From: Pseudomonas frederiksbergensis
GTDB taxonomy: Bacteria; Pseudomonadota; Gammaproteobacteria; Pseudomonadales; Pseudomonadaceae
DNA: 64,000 bases
Direction: 5' to 3'
NCBI RefSeq assembly: GCF_003732705.1
Contig: NZ_MOBR01000009.1
Coordinates: 248,001 to 312,000 of the forward strand
Shown: one piece after another, positions 43,665 to 51,776 of the stretch
How positions within the stretch are numbered: position 1 is the stretch's first letter
Layout: every line of letters starts with the position of its first letter
The notes under the pieces: model-generated
Told to the model about the DNA's origin: nothing
What the model saw: the letters and a program-made list of their open reading frames with translations, nothing else
Databases searched by the model: none
Translations under genes and position numbers: made by a program

Positions 43665-44900
43665 TTAGCCGACCGACCTTAATGTGATCGTGTCGTTGAG
43701 TTGCTCAAGCATCGTCTTGCAGTACCAATCATCAAACTGGCACACGCCAATTTCGCTGGCCACCGACAGCGGGCCAGGCTCGAAAGCCGGCGAGTTGACG
43801 CCGACCTGAGCGCCTTCCACCAAAATGCGGTCCTGGTCATTGGTGGCGAGCCAGACTTTGGTCAGTCGATCGATGTCGTAGTCGACGCCTTCCTGCGCGG
43901 TCTTTTTAACAATCCATTTGGTGGTGACCATCGTCTCGTTCGGCCCGATCGGCAGAACACGGAAGCTCAATGCGTGATCGCCGAGGAAGTGGTTCCAGGT
44001 TGAGGGATAGTTGAAATACAACAAGGCGCCGATATTGGCTTCGCCGGTGGTGTCCAGGCGACCGGCTACCGCAGGCTTGCCGTCCATGGTGTAGCTGACG
44101 GCCCCCGAAAACAGTGGGATGCGGGTCATGCGGAACCGGCCCTTGTCGTCCATGACCAGCCGACTCGGCAGGCCGGCCGCTTCGCAGCGGTCCCAATGTT
44201 CCTTGAGTTCGAGGTCTTCATCGCCACCCGCGCCGCCCACTGACGGGTTGTCGACGAAGGAGTGCATCAGTTCCGGGTGAGTGAAGTCGCAGTGGTAACA
44301 CTCGCGGTTGTTCTCGAATACCAGTTTCCAGTTGCCTTTTTCGATGATGTTCGACTCGAACGCGACTTTGCAGTCGTCCAGGTAATGCGGCGCCACGAAA
44401 GGGGTGACGGATTTCCTGAATGACGAAAAGTCCGGGGCGATGTCCGCCACGCACACATAGATGTAGGTCTCGACGACCTCGCAATGCACCGGTTTCAATC
44501 CAAGCTGGGACTTGTCGAAATCGTCCCCCATGTTGCCGGCGAACAACAATTTACCGTCCAGCTCATAGGTCCATTTATGGTAAGGGCACACGAGTTTGGC
44601 GACCTTGCCGCTGGCTTCCGGGCACACCTTGGAACCGCGATGACGGCAAGCGTTATGGAACGCCCGAATCTGTTTATCGGCGCCACGCACGACAGCGACA
44701 GGGTAGTCGCCCACTTGCAGCGACAGGTACTGGCCTGGCTTCTCCAGCTCGAAGGTGTGTCCGGCGAAGATCCAGCTTTTGTGCCAGATCTGTTCCAGGT
44801 CCTGCCGGTAAACGTCCGGGTCGCTATAAAGGGCACCTGGCAGCGCGTAGTCAGGCTTGCGCTGCGCAATAAGATTTGAAACGGCCGATTTAGTGCTCAC
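43665..44900 (-). CDS. Rieske oxygenase alpha subunit, GbcA/stachydrine-demethylase-like
   Basis: The product is 411 residues from GTG 44900. GGAG lies upstream, TTG 44906 is an alternative, and longer frames lack a site. The Rieske ligands are C85/H87 (CRHRGS) and C105/H108 (CPYHKW). The mononuclear iron region is ENNRECYHCDFTHPELMHSF, and the C-terminal TNDQDRILVEGAQVGVNSPAFEPGP closely resembles GbcA. These enzymes oxidise an N-methyl group of a quaternary amine, releasing formaldehyde. No ferredoxin reductase subunit is present in the window, so a partner must be encoded elsewhere. The substrate is inferred as a betaine. Confidence 0.9.
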   Translation of the reverse strand: MSTKSAVSNLIAQRKPDYALPGALYSDPDVYRQDLEQIWHKSWIFAGHTFELEKPGQYLSLQVGDYPVAVVRGADKQIRAFHNACRHRGSKVCPEASGKVAKLVCPYHKWTYELDGKLLFAGNMGDDFDKSQLGLKPVHCEVVETYIYVCVADIAPDFSSFRKSVTPFVAPHYLDDCKVAFESNIIEKGNWKLVFENNRECYHCDFTHPELMHSFVDNPSVGGAGGDEDLELKEHWDRCEAAGLPSRLVMDDKGRFRMTRIPLFSGAVSYTMDGKPAVAGRLDTTGEANIGALLYFNYPSTWNHFLGDHALSFRVLPIGPNETMVTTKWIVKKTAQEGVDYDIDRLTKVWLATNDQDRILVEGAQVGVNSPAFEPGPLSVASEIGVCQFDDWYCKTMLEQLNDTITLRSVG

Positions 44901-45494
44901 GGTCAACACACTCCAGATTACCAAGGGGGCGACATATCCAGCCTGCTCAGCGTGATGAGGCTGAAGGTCACTTGTTTCGTTTATTTGTCCATGTGTGCAT
45001 GTATAGCAATATTTTTATATCCGCTTATTCGAGCCCGATCAGCAGATTCAAACTAATGAGATGGGCGTGCGGAAAAACTTCGCCGTTTATTCGTTGATAA
45101 AATATCGCTGTTGTAAGGCTACGACCCCAATCATCTATCAACAAGAAACTTTTACGCTGAGCAATGCATAAACAAATGTTATCGATTGAGGTTGCGGCTT
45201 CGGCACCTGTTTTATAAGTGATTGAAATTAAACGTATAAAAATCAGGCAGGGTTTGGCACTCTGATGTTTAAACACCTGCAAGCAAGAAATACACTCTAT
45301 TGACCACCTTCCTGCCCCATGCCAGTCTGGATTCAAGAGTTATTCCTGCCAGTCGGTAAACCACTTCGGATCTACGGACATCATGACGCTTTATTGAAGC
45401 CTATGAACGGCGCGATAAAAGTACCGTCGTTATTCCCGTGTCTGAATATTGGCAACGTTGATCTTCCATACAACCCACATTCGGAGCATTTATC
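44901..45494. promoter_or_regulatory. Rieske-DHDPS divergent region with second LysR-type site
   Basis: This AT-rich region of nearly 600 bases separates the Rieske gene from the lyase operon. CATAAA-CAAAT-GTTATC (45167-45183) matches the proV-region palindrome in spacing and right arm and shares ATGTTATCGATTG (45176-45188). A 103-codon frame on the minus strand (45025-45336) has no recognisable features and is not called. Promoters for both flanking transcripts are expected here. Confidence 0.5.
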
Positions 45495-46406
45495 TTGAAA
45501 TTTGAAGGTATCTATACGCCAGCAGTTACCCCCTATAAACCCGACGGGGAGATCGACTGGAGTGTGTATTCGGAAGTTTTGGAGTCGCTGATTGAAGCGA
45601 AGGTGCACGGCATTATTATCGGCGGCTCGACCGGTGAATATTATGCGCAGACGTCGGAAGAACGGACTGAGCTCGCGGCCTACGCCAAAGATGTCATCGG
45701 TACTCGTGTGCAACTGATCGTTAGTACCGGGGCCATTCGCACCGAAGATGCCGTCCAGTACGCGAAGGACGCCAAGGCGATCAACGCCGACGCCATACTC
45801 GTCACGTCGCCGCCTTACGCACTGCCAACCTCCCGGGAAAACGCGATCCACGCGCTGACCATCGACCGCGCCGCCAACTTGCCGATCATGCTTTACAACT
45901 ACCCGGGCCGCATGTGCGTGTCGATGGATGAGGAGTACCTGACCCGCGTGAGCGAGTCGCAAAACGTGATTGCCATTAAAGAGAGCTCCGGCGACATGGG
46001 CCGGGTGCATTTGCTGGCGCGGCAGTTTCCGAATATCGGACTGTCATGTGGCTGGGATGACCAGTCGCTTGAGTTTTTTGCCTGGGGCGCCAGGAGCTGG
46101 GTGTGCGCCGGTTCCAACTTCCTGCCCCGTGAGCACGTAGCGCTTTATGAAGCCTGCGTAATCGAAAAGAACTTCGACAAGGGCCGTCAGATCATGTCGG
46201 CGATGATGCCGCTGATGAATGCCTTGGACGGCGGCAAGTTCGTGCAGTCGATCAAGCACGGTTGCGAAATTGCCGGGTTGAACGTAGGCGACGTGCGCTT
46301 GCCGCTGCAGCCACTTGAAGCCGAAGAACAGCAAAGCCTGGCCTCAGTCATCGCCGAACTTAAACGCAATGTAGCCAACATTACTTCGGGAGCCAGCCAT
46401 GGGTGA
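45495..46406 (+). CDS. DHDPS/N-acetylneuraminate-lyase family enzyme
   Basis: The 303-residue class I aldolase-fold protein has GIIIGGSTGEYYAQT, the Tyr in MLYNYPGRM, the Schiff-base lysine in VIAIKESSGDMGR and CGWDDQSLEFFAWGA. Related enzymes include dihydrodipicolinate synthase, keto-deoxy-sugar dehydratases and the deaminase converting 4-hydroxy-pyrroline-2-carboxylate to oxoglutarate semialdehyde. The start is TTG 45495, with GGAG 9 bases upstream. It overlaps the next gene by 8 bases. Followed by an aldehyde dehydrogenase and a DadA-like oxidase, it resembles the hydroxyproline pathway in composition. The assignment is tentative. Confidence 0.85.
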   Translation: MKFEGIYTPAVTPYKPDGEIDWSVYSEVLESLIEAKVHGIIIGGSTGEYYAQTSEERTELAAYAKDVIGTRVQLIVSTGAIRTEDAVQYAKDAKAINADAILVTSPPYALPTSRENAIHALTIDRAANLPIMLYNYPGRMCVSMDEEYLTRVSESQNVIAIKESSGDMGRVHLLARQFPNIGLSCGWDDQSLEFFAWGARSWVCAGSNFLPREHVALYEACVIEKNFDKGRQIMSAMMPLMNALDGGKFVQSIKHGCEIAGLNVGDVRLPLQPLEAEEQQSLASVIAELKRNVANITSGASHG

Positions 46407-47916
46407 TCTTCTCAGCAAAGCCGAGTATGCCGCCCTGGCGAAAGACATTTCGCTGCCCTCCAAGGCGTTTATCAACGGCGCGTTCAGACCGGCGATCTCG
46501 GGCCAAACCTTCGCGACGCACAACCCGGCGACCGGTGCGTTTTTGACGGACGTCGCGGCGTGTTCGGCCGAGGATGTGGACCTTGCGGTGAGTAATGCCA
46601 AAGAGGCGTTCGAGGATGGACGCTGGCGCTCGATTTCCCCTCGGGAACGCAAAGCCGTCCTACTGAAATTTGCCAGCCTGCTGGAAAATCATCAGCACGA
46701 ACTGGCCGTCCTTGAGAGTCTCGACAGCGGCAAACCTGTGAGTGAATGCCAGTTGGTGGACGTGCCGGACACCATCCACACGCTACGCTGGCACGCGGAA
46801 TTGATCGACAAGATTTACGACAACACCGCTCCGGTGGGCAGCGACGCGCTGACCCTGGTAGTCCGCGAGCCCATCGGCGTGGTGGGCTGCGTATTGCCGT
46901 GGAATTTCCCGCTGTTGATGCTGGCCTGGAAAATCGGTCCGGCGCTCGCGGCCGGTTGTTCGGTCATCGTCAAACCGGCCGAGCAAACCTCGTTGACCAC
47001 CTTGCGCGTGGCCCAGCTCGCGTTTGAAGCCGGGATTCCCGCCGGCGTGTTGAACATTGTGACCGGCACGGGCAAGGAGGTCGGTGAGCCGATTGGCTTG
47101 CATAACGACGTGGATATGGTGAGTTTCACCGGCTCAACCGCGACCGGCCGCCGATTCCTGCATTACGCCGCCGATTCGAACCTGAAACGCATCGTGCTGG
47201 AGTGCGGCGGGAAAAACCCGGCGGTAGTGATGGATGATGCGCAAGACCTGGATCTCGTCGCCCAGCATGTGGTCAACGGTGCGTTCTGGAACATGGGCGA
47301 AAACTGTTCCGCGACTTCGCGCCTGATTGTGCATGCCTCGGTCAAGGATGAACTGCTGGAACGCATGGGCGCCTACATCCGCGAGTGGAAAATGGGCGAC
47401 CCGCTCGATCCGGAAAACCGCGTCGGGTCACTGGTCAGCCCGGAACATTTCGCCAAGGTGAAGTCGTACCTTGAGCACGCGACTGCCGGGAATCTCAGCG
47501 TCGTGTACGGTGGCGCCACCCAGGACGGCGCCTTTGTCGAACCGACCGTGATTGACGGTGTGGAGCGCAATAGCCGGTTGTTCCAGGAAGAAATCTTCGG
47601 CCCGATCCTGTCGGTCACCACGTTCAATACGCTCAGCGAAGCGATTGCCCTGGCCAATGACACGCTATACGGCCTGGCGGCCTCGGTTTATACCGGCAGC
47701 TTGCGCCGGGCGATCAAGTTGTCGCGGGAAATCCGCGCCGGCATCGTCACCGTGAACTGCTTTGGCGAGGGCGATGCGTCGACCCCGTTCGGCGGCTACA
47801 AGGAATCGGGTTTCGGCGGTCGGGACAAATCGATTTTTGCCCATGACCAGTACACCGAAATCAAAACCATCTGGATCGATGTGTCTGATCGGTCGGATGA
47901 AGAGACCGAAAAATGA
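46399..47916 (+). CDS. NAD(P)-dependent aldehyde dehydrogenase (PuuC-like)
   Basis: The 505-residue ALDH has all catalytic parts: VLPWNFPLLMLAWKIGPALAAG, FTGSTATGRRF, the general base in VLECGGKNP, nucleophile Cys in NMGENCSATSR, EEIFGPILSV and FGGYKESGFGGRD. It resembles PuuC/KauB-type enzymes acting on amino-aldehydes. ATG 46399 overlaps the lyase by 8 bases, and its stop overlaps the next gene by 4 (ATGA), so the three are one tightly coupled operon. It probably oxidises the semialdehyde produced by the lyase or by N-demethylation. Confidence 0.9.
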   Translation: MGDLLSKAEYAALAKDISLPSKAFINGAFRPAISGQTFATHNPATGAFLTDVAACSAEDVDLAVSNAKEAFEDGRWRSISPRERKAVLLKFASLLENHQHELAVLESLDSGKPVSECQLVDVPDTIHTLRWHAELIDKIYDNTAPVGSDALTLVVREPIGVVGCVLPWNFPLLMLAWKIGPALAAGCSVIVKPAEQTSLTTLRVAQLAFEAGIPAGVLNIVTGTGKEVGEPIGLHNDVDMVSFTGSTATGRRFLHYAADSNLKRIVLECGGKNPAVVMDDAQDLDLVAQHVVNGAFWNMGENCSATSRLIVHASVKDELLERMGAYIREWKMGDPLDPENRVGSLVSPEHFAKVKSYLEHATAGNLSVVYGGATQDGAFVEPTVIDGVERNSRLFQEEIFGPILSVTTFNTLSEAIALANDTLYGLAASVYTGSLRRAIKLSREIRAGIVTVNCFGEGDASTPFGGYKESGFGGRDKSIFAHDQYTEIKTIWIDVSDRSDEETEK

Positions 47917-49259
47917 GCACCCATACCATCAAGCGCCTGCCGGTCGACACCGGGGTCTCAGGTTGGGAGGCGATTTCCGTTCGCACTGCGCCCGTGCGCA
48001 GGCTTGATGGAAACGTGATGGCGGACTGGCTGATTATTGGTGCCGGTTTTGCCGGCCTTTCCGCTGCGCGCAGGCTTTCGCAGCTGCACCCCGGTGACCG
48101 CATTGTGGTGGTCGATGCGCATGAAGTGGCCAAGGGACCGGCCGGCCGCAACTCGGGTTTCATGATCGATGTGCCGCACAGTCTGTCGTCCGGTGAATAC
48201 TCCGTGGCAAGCGGGTCGGCCACGGCGCTGGAGATCACGCAAAATCGCTTTGCGATCGAGTTCGCGGCCCAGGCGGCACGCGAGTACGGGATGTCAGCCG
48301 AGACGTTCGACCCTTCAGGGAAGATCAACGCGGCCGCCACCGAGCGCGGATTGAAACTGAACGTCAATTACGCTCACTCCCTTGAGAGTATTGGCGAAAA
48401 GTACGAGATGCTGGATGCCGCGCAGATGCGTGAAATCACCGGCTCGACCTATTACCACGGCGGGATCTACACCCCCGGCGCGGTGATGATTCAACCCGCG
48501 CAATACATCCGGGACCTGGCCGCGGGACTGGCCGGGAACATCACGCTGTATGAGTGTTCGCCGATTGTTGAATTGTCGAAGCAAGGCAGCGACTGGGTGG
48601 CTCGGTCGCCAGACGGGTCAGTGCATGCACCCAAGGTCATACTCGGGGTTAACGGTCACATTGAAGATTTTGGCCACTATCAAGGACGCTTGCTGCACGT
48701 CTTCACTTACGCCTCCATGACGGCAGCGTACAGCGACGAGGCGTTCGGCAAACGGGTGTCGGGCAAAGCCAAGTGGGCCTTGTTACCGGCGGATCCCATG
48801 GGCGCGACGGTGCGCAAGATCTCTGCGGACGGTCAATCGCGCATCGTCATCCGGACCAAGTTCACCTATGACCCGACGATCCAGGTAACGCCAGAACGTG
48901 TGGCGGCGGTTGCCAAGGAACAGCGGCATTCGCTGGATGCGCGCTTTCCCGAGCTGCAATCCACGGCATTGGAGTTCAGCTGGGCAGGGCGTCTGTGTTT
49001 GAGCCGCAACAGTGCCGCTGCGTTTGGGGAGATTGAAGAAAACCTTTACTCGGCATGCTGCGAAAATGGATTGGGTACCGTCAAGAGCACCCTGGCAGGG
49101 GTGATGGCGGCGGAGTTGGCGTCGGGTACGCGGTCGGAGTTTCTGAACAGTTTCAGTCACGCACCAGGACCCAGCAGGCTGCCACCCAAACTGATCACCA
49201 AGTTGGGGGTGAGTTCGGTGATTCGCTGGCATGAGTTCTGGGCCGGGCGGGAAGGTTAA
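47913..49259 (+). CDS. FAD-dependent amine/amino-acid oxidase (DadA/PuuB-like)
   Basis: The 448-residue DAO-family flavoprotein has the dinucleotide motif DWLIIGAGFAGLSAARRL at about residue 37, GPAGRNSGFMID, and a C-terminal ACCENGLGTVKSTLAG segment. Close types oxidise D-amino acids, secondary amines such as N-methyl amino acids, or glutamyl-polyamines. It is translationally coupled to the aldehyde dehydrogenase and ends at a strong terminator. In the proposed pathway it would oxidise the demethylated ring amine. Confidence 0.88.
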   Translation: MSTHTIKRLPVDTGVSGWEAISVRTAPVRRLDGNVMADWLIIGAGFAGLSAARRLSQLHPGDRIVVVDAHEVAKGPAGRNSGFMIDVPHSLSSGEYSVASGSATALEITQNRFAIEFAAQAAREYGMSAETFDPSGKINAAATERGLKLNVNYAHSLESIGEKYEMLDAAQMREITGSTYYHGGIYTPGAVMIQPAQYIRDLAAGLAGNITLYECSPIVELSKQGSDWVARSPDGSVHAPKVILGVNGHIEDFGHYQGRLLHVFTYASMTAAYSDEAFGKRVSGKAKWALLPADPMGATVRKISADGQSRIVIRTKFTYDPTIQVTPERVAAVAKEQRHSLDARFPELQSTALEFSWAGRLCLSRNSAAAFGEIEENLYSACCENGLGTVKSTLAGVMAAELASGTRSEFLNSFSHAPGPSRLPPKLITKLGVSSVIRWHEFWAGREG

Positions 49260-49261
49260 GG

Positions 49262-49283
49262 GGAGGGGGCGAACGCCCCCTCC
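49262..49283. terminator. Bidirectional hairpin between convergent oxidase and SDR genes
   Basis: GGAGGGGGCG pairs with CGCCCCCTCC, a perfect 10-bp stem with AA between the arms, followed by GTTT. It begins 3 bases after the oxidase stop and ends 18 bases before the SDR stop. It can serve both convergent operons. Confidence 0.75.
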
Positions 49284-49300
49284 GTTTGCAACTTATGCGT

Positions 49301-50056
49301 TCAAAACGGCAACGGCAGTTTCGCGGTGCGGCCGCCATCCACCACCAGCACTTGGCCGGTGATGAAGGCCGATAACTCGGAGGCGAGGAACACCACGGCG
49401 CCGCCAATGTCCGTCGGCATCCCGGTGCGCCCGACCGGATGAAGTCGCAGCAAGGCCTGACGCGCCGCTCGCGGATCAGCCTGGGTGGCGAGATACGCAT
49501 CACTCAACTCGGAATTGATCCACCCGGGGGCGATGGCATTACAGCGAATGCTGTCCCGCCCAAGATCGACCGCCAGCGCCCGGGTCAATCCGTGGATGCC
49601 GGCCTTGGAGGCGCAATAGGCGGCATGTTCAGGGTTAGAACCGATCCCTTCGATCGACCCGATGTTGATGATGCTGCCTGCGCCTCGGCGCCGCATCTGA
49701 GGCACGAGCGCCTTGCACAGAAATGCCGGCGCCCGCAGATTGACCGCCATCATGCGATCCCAATCCTGCTCGGTCATGTCATCGATGGTTTTCTCGAACA
49801 TGAACCCCGCGTTGTTGACCAGCACATCGACGCCGCCGAGTTGCTCCTGAGCGACTTGCGCGATCAATCCCGGGGACTCGATCGAGGCAAGGTCGGCCTC
49901 GACGAAATGCACGCGGGGGTGCTTGCGTAATTGCGCGTCCAGCGCCTGGCGCTGAGCGATCAGCACCGAAGCTCCCGCTTCAAGCAGTTTCTCGGTAATC
50001 CCCCGGCCAATGCCTCGGCCGCCCCCGGTCACCACTGCATTTTTACCCTTGAGCAT
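49301..50056 (-). CDS. Short-chain dehydrogenase/reductase
   Basis: The 251-residue classical SDR has VTGGGRGIGRG near the N-terminus, NNAGF, Ser134 (INIGS), Tyr147 and Lys151 (AAYCASKAG), and the end ITGQVLVVDGG. It probably interconverts an alcohol and a ketone with NAD(P). It follows a second SDR with a 12-base gap. The divergent promoter is shared with the TetR gene and holds both island operators. The substrate may be a hydroxylated ring intermediate, but this is only contextual. Confidence 0.9.
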   Translation of the reverse strand: MLKGKNAVVTGGGRGIGRGITEKLLEAGASVLIAQRQALDAQLRKHPRVHFVEADLASIESPGLIAQVAQEQLGGVDVLVNNAGFMFEKTIDDMTEQDWDRMMAVNLRAPAFLCKALVPQMRRRGAGSIINIGSIEGIGSNPEHAAYCASKAGIHGLTRALAVDLGRDSIRCNAIAPGWINSELSDAYLATQADPRAARQALLRLHPVGRTGMPTDIGGAVVFLASELSAFITGQVLVVDGGRTAKLPLPF

Positions 50057-50068
50057 CGCGCGTTCTCC

Positions 50069-50836
50069 TCAACCTGATACCGGCTTGGCGCCGGTGACTT
50101 CTACGGTTTCACCGGCGATGTACCGGGCTTCGTCGGACGCCAGAAACGCGATGACATCGGCGATATCCTCGGGCTCGGCGATACGCCCCAGTGGCACGCT
50201 CTTGTTCAACTCCTGCACGGCCTTGTCCGGGTCCAGGCCACGCCGCTCAAAGCCGCTGCGGATCATCGGCGTATTGATTTCGTGGGGGCAGACAGCGTTC
50301 ACACGGATGCCCAACGGCGCACAGTCGCGGCCCAGGTTCTTGGTCAGCGCCGCCACCGCCCCTTTGCTGGTGCAATACGCCACGTGGGCCGGGCCGGGGT
50401 AAATGCCCCAGACCGAAGAGGTATTGACGATCGTGGCGCCGGGGCGATTTTTCATGTGCGGTATCGCTGCGCGGCAGATGAAGAACACGGCGTTCAGGTT
50501 GACGCCCATGGCGTCGAACCACATTTCGTCAGTGGTTTCCTCAATGGTGCCCCGAGGAATAATGCCCGCGTTGTTCAATACGATATCGATCCCCGAAAAG
50601 ACATCGACGGCCGTTTGGACGATGGCTTCGCAATATTCTTTGCGGCGCAGATCGCCGGCCAGATAGTGCACTTCGGCGCCGAGTTCTCGGACCTTGGCGG
50701 CAATTGATTTGCAACCGGCTTCGTCAAGATCAGACAGGAAAAGCCTGGCGCCTTCACGGGCAAACAGTAACGCCAGCGCCTGTCCCACACCCCCAGCCGC
50801 GCCTGTAACGATCACCACCTTGTTATCGAACTTCAT
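50069..50836 (-). CDS. Short-chain dehydrogenase/reductase
   Basis: The 255-residue classical SDR has VTGAAGGVGQAL, LNNAG, Ser140/141 (VNTSSVWG), Tyr154 and Lys158 (AYCTSKGA). It ends YIAGETVEVTGAKPVSG rather than the usual DGG motif. It is the first gene of a two-SDR operon divergent from TetR. It and its neighbour are only moderately alike, so successive or stereochemically different steps are plausible. Confidence 0.9.
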   Translation of the reverse strand: MKFDNKVVIVTGAAGGVGQALALLFAREGARLFLSDLDEAGCKSIAAKVRELGAEVHYLAGDLRRKEYCEAIVQTAVDVFSGIDIVLNNAGIIPRGTIEETTDEMWFDAMGVNLNAVFFICRAAIPHMKNRPGATIVNTSSVWGIYPGPAHVAYCTSKGAVAALTKNLGRDCAPLGIRVNAVCPHEINTPMIRSGFERRGLDPDKAVQELNKSVPLGRIAEPEDIADVIAFLASDEARYIAGETVEVTGAKPVSG

Positions 50837-50922
50837 GGCACCTACCTATTATTGTTTTTCGGTAGAACCATTATTTGGTTTCACGGCTTCATAGCGTCTA
50901 GCAACTTTTTTACCGGGCCAAA

Positions 50923-50939
50923 GATAACGTGCTGTTATC
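50923..50939. promoter_or_regulatory. Perfect GATAAC-N5-GTTATC palindrome (third LysR-type site)
   Basis: GATAAC-GTGCT-GTTATC is a perfect 17-base inverted repeat with the T-N11-A-like spacing of LysR sites. It lies 87 bases upstream of the SDR operon start. The same pattern, less perfect, occurs at 42445-42461 and 45167-45183. Confidence 0.6.
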
Positions 50940-50985
50940 CAAAAAGAGGGAATTGCAGTCGAGAGGGAGGATCAGCGTCCAAAAA

Positions 50986-51003
50986 ATGTACGCCACTGTA
51001 CAT
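50986..51003. promoter_or_regulatory. Candidate TetR operator upstream of the TetR gene
   Basis: ATGTACGCCACTGTACAT is an 18-base site with perfect ATGTAC/GTACAT arms, 66 bases upstream of the TetR start. Fifteen of 18 bases match the site at 54692-54709. A further TGTACGCCAC half-repeat follows at about 51009. It is probably autoregulatory. Confidence 0.65.
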
Positions 51004-51068
51004 GGCGTGTACGCCACGGATACTGAGGTGTAGAGTGGCGAAGAATTTTCAAAAGAAGGTGCACGCGG

Positions 51069-51776
51069 ATGTCGCAGGCAGCAAAGGCGAAAACCAAAGG
51101 GCAGGATGCAGGCTGGCGCGGCTCCGTCGATGTCTGGCTGGACGCCGCCTACGATGCGCTCAAAGAGTCCGGTGTGGATGCGGTGCGGGTGATGCCGCTG
51201 GCCAAACACTTGAACTTGTCACGTACCAGCTTCTACTGGTTCTACACCGACCGTGAACAATTGCTCGCGGCACTCCTGGCTCGATGGCGCGACAAGAACA
51301 CCGGCGGCATGGTTAACCAGTGCGAGAGCTACGCGGAAAGTATTTCCGAGGCGATCCTCAATATTTTCGAGTGCTGGGTAAACCCTGATCTGTTCGATTC
51401 CCAGTTTGAATTTGCGGTGCGCAGCTGGGCCTTGCAATCAGACGAGGTCAAGGACGAAATCGCCCTGGCGGACGAAACCCGGATGAATGCCCTGGCCGCC
51501 ATGTTCCGACGGTTCGGCTACGAAAACGAGGCGGCGGACGTGCGCGCCAGGACCATCTACCTGACGCAGATCGGCTATATCTCCATGAAGACCACTGAAG
51601 ACATCGTCGTGCGTTTTCGACGGATTCCCCAGTACGTGAGCGTGTTTACCGGCAAGGCACCCAAGCGCCGCGAGCTGGACCGTTTTTTTGGGAAGTTCGG
51701 CTACGCGGAAAAAGAGCCGGGCGTCTTTGTTCCCTTGGTCGATACCTTCGAAGAGTCGACTGCCGATGGCCAATAG
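51069..51776 (+). CDS. TetR-family regulator of the demethylase genes
   Basis: The 235-residue protein has the TetR helix-turn-helix at about residues 15-65 (YDALKESGVDAVRVMPLAKHLNLSRTSFYWFYTDREQLLAALLARW). An all-helical ligand domain follows, without further known motifs. ATG 51069 follows AGAAGG. Its end overlaps the ProC-family gene by 11 bases. Matching ATGTAC-N6-GTACAT sites upstream of itself and in the demethylase/2OG-oxygenase promoter suggest that it represses those genes until a pathway compound is present. Confidence 0.88.
   Translation: MSQAAKAKTKGQDAGWRGSVDVWLDAAYDALKESGVDAVRVMPLAKHLNLSRTSFYWFYTDREQLLAALLARWRDKNTGGMVNQCESYAESISEAILNIFECWVNPDLFDSQFEFAVRSWALQSDEVKDEIALADETRMNALAAMFRRFGYENEAADVRARTIYLTQIGYISMKTTEDIVVRFRRIPQYVSVFTGKAPKRRELDRFFGKFGYAEKEPGVFVPLVDTFEESTADGQ

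Noticed and set aside
45025..45336. 103-residue open frame in the Rieske-DHDPS gap
   Set aside because: The composition is unlike neighbouring proteins, no motif or ribosome site is seen, and it lies across the predicted control region.
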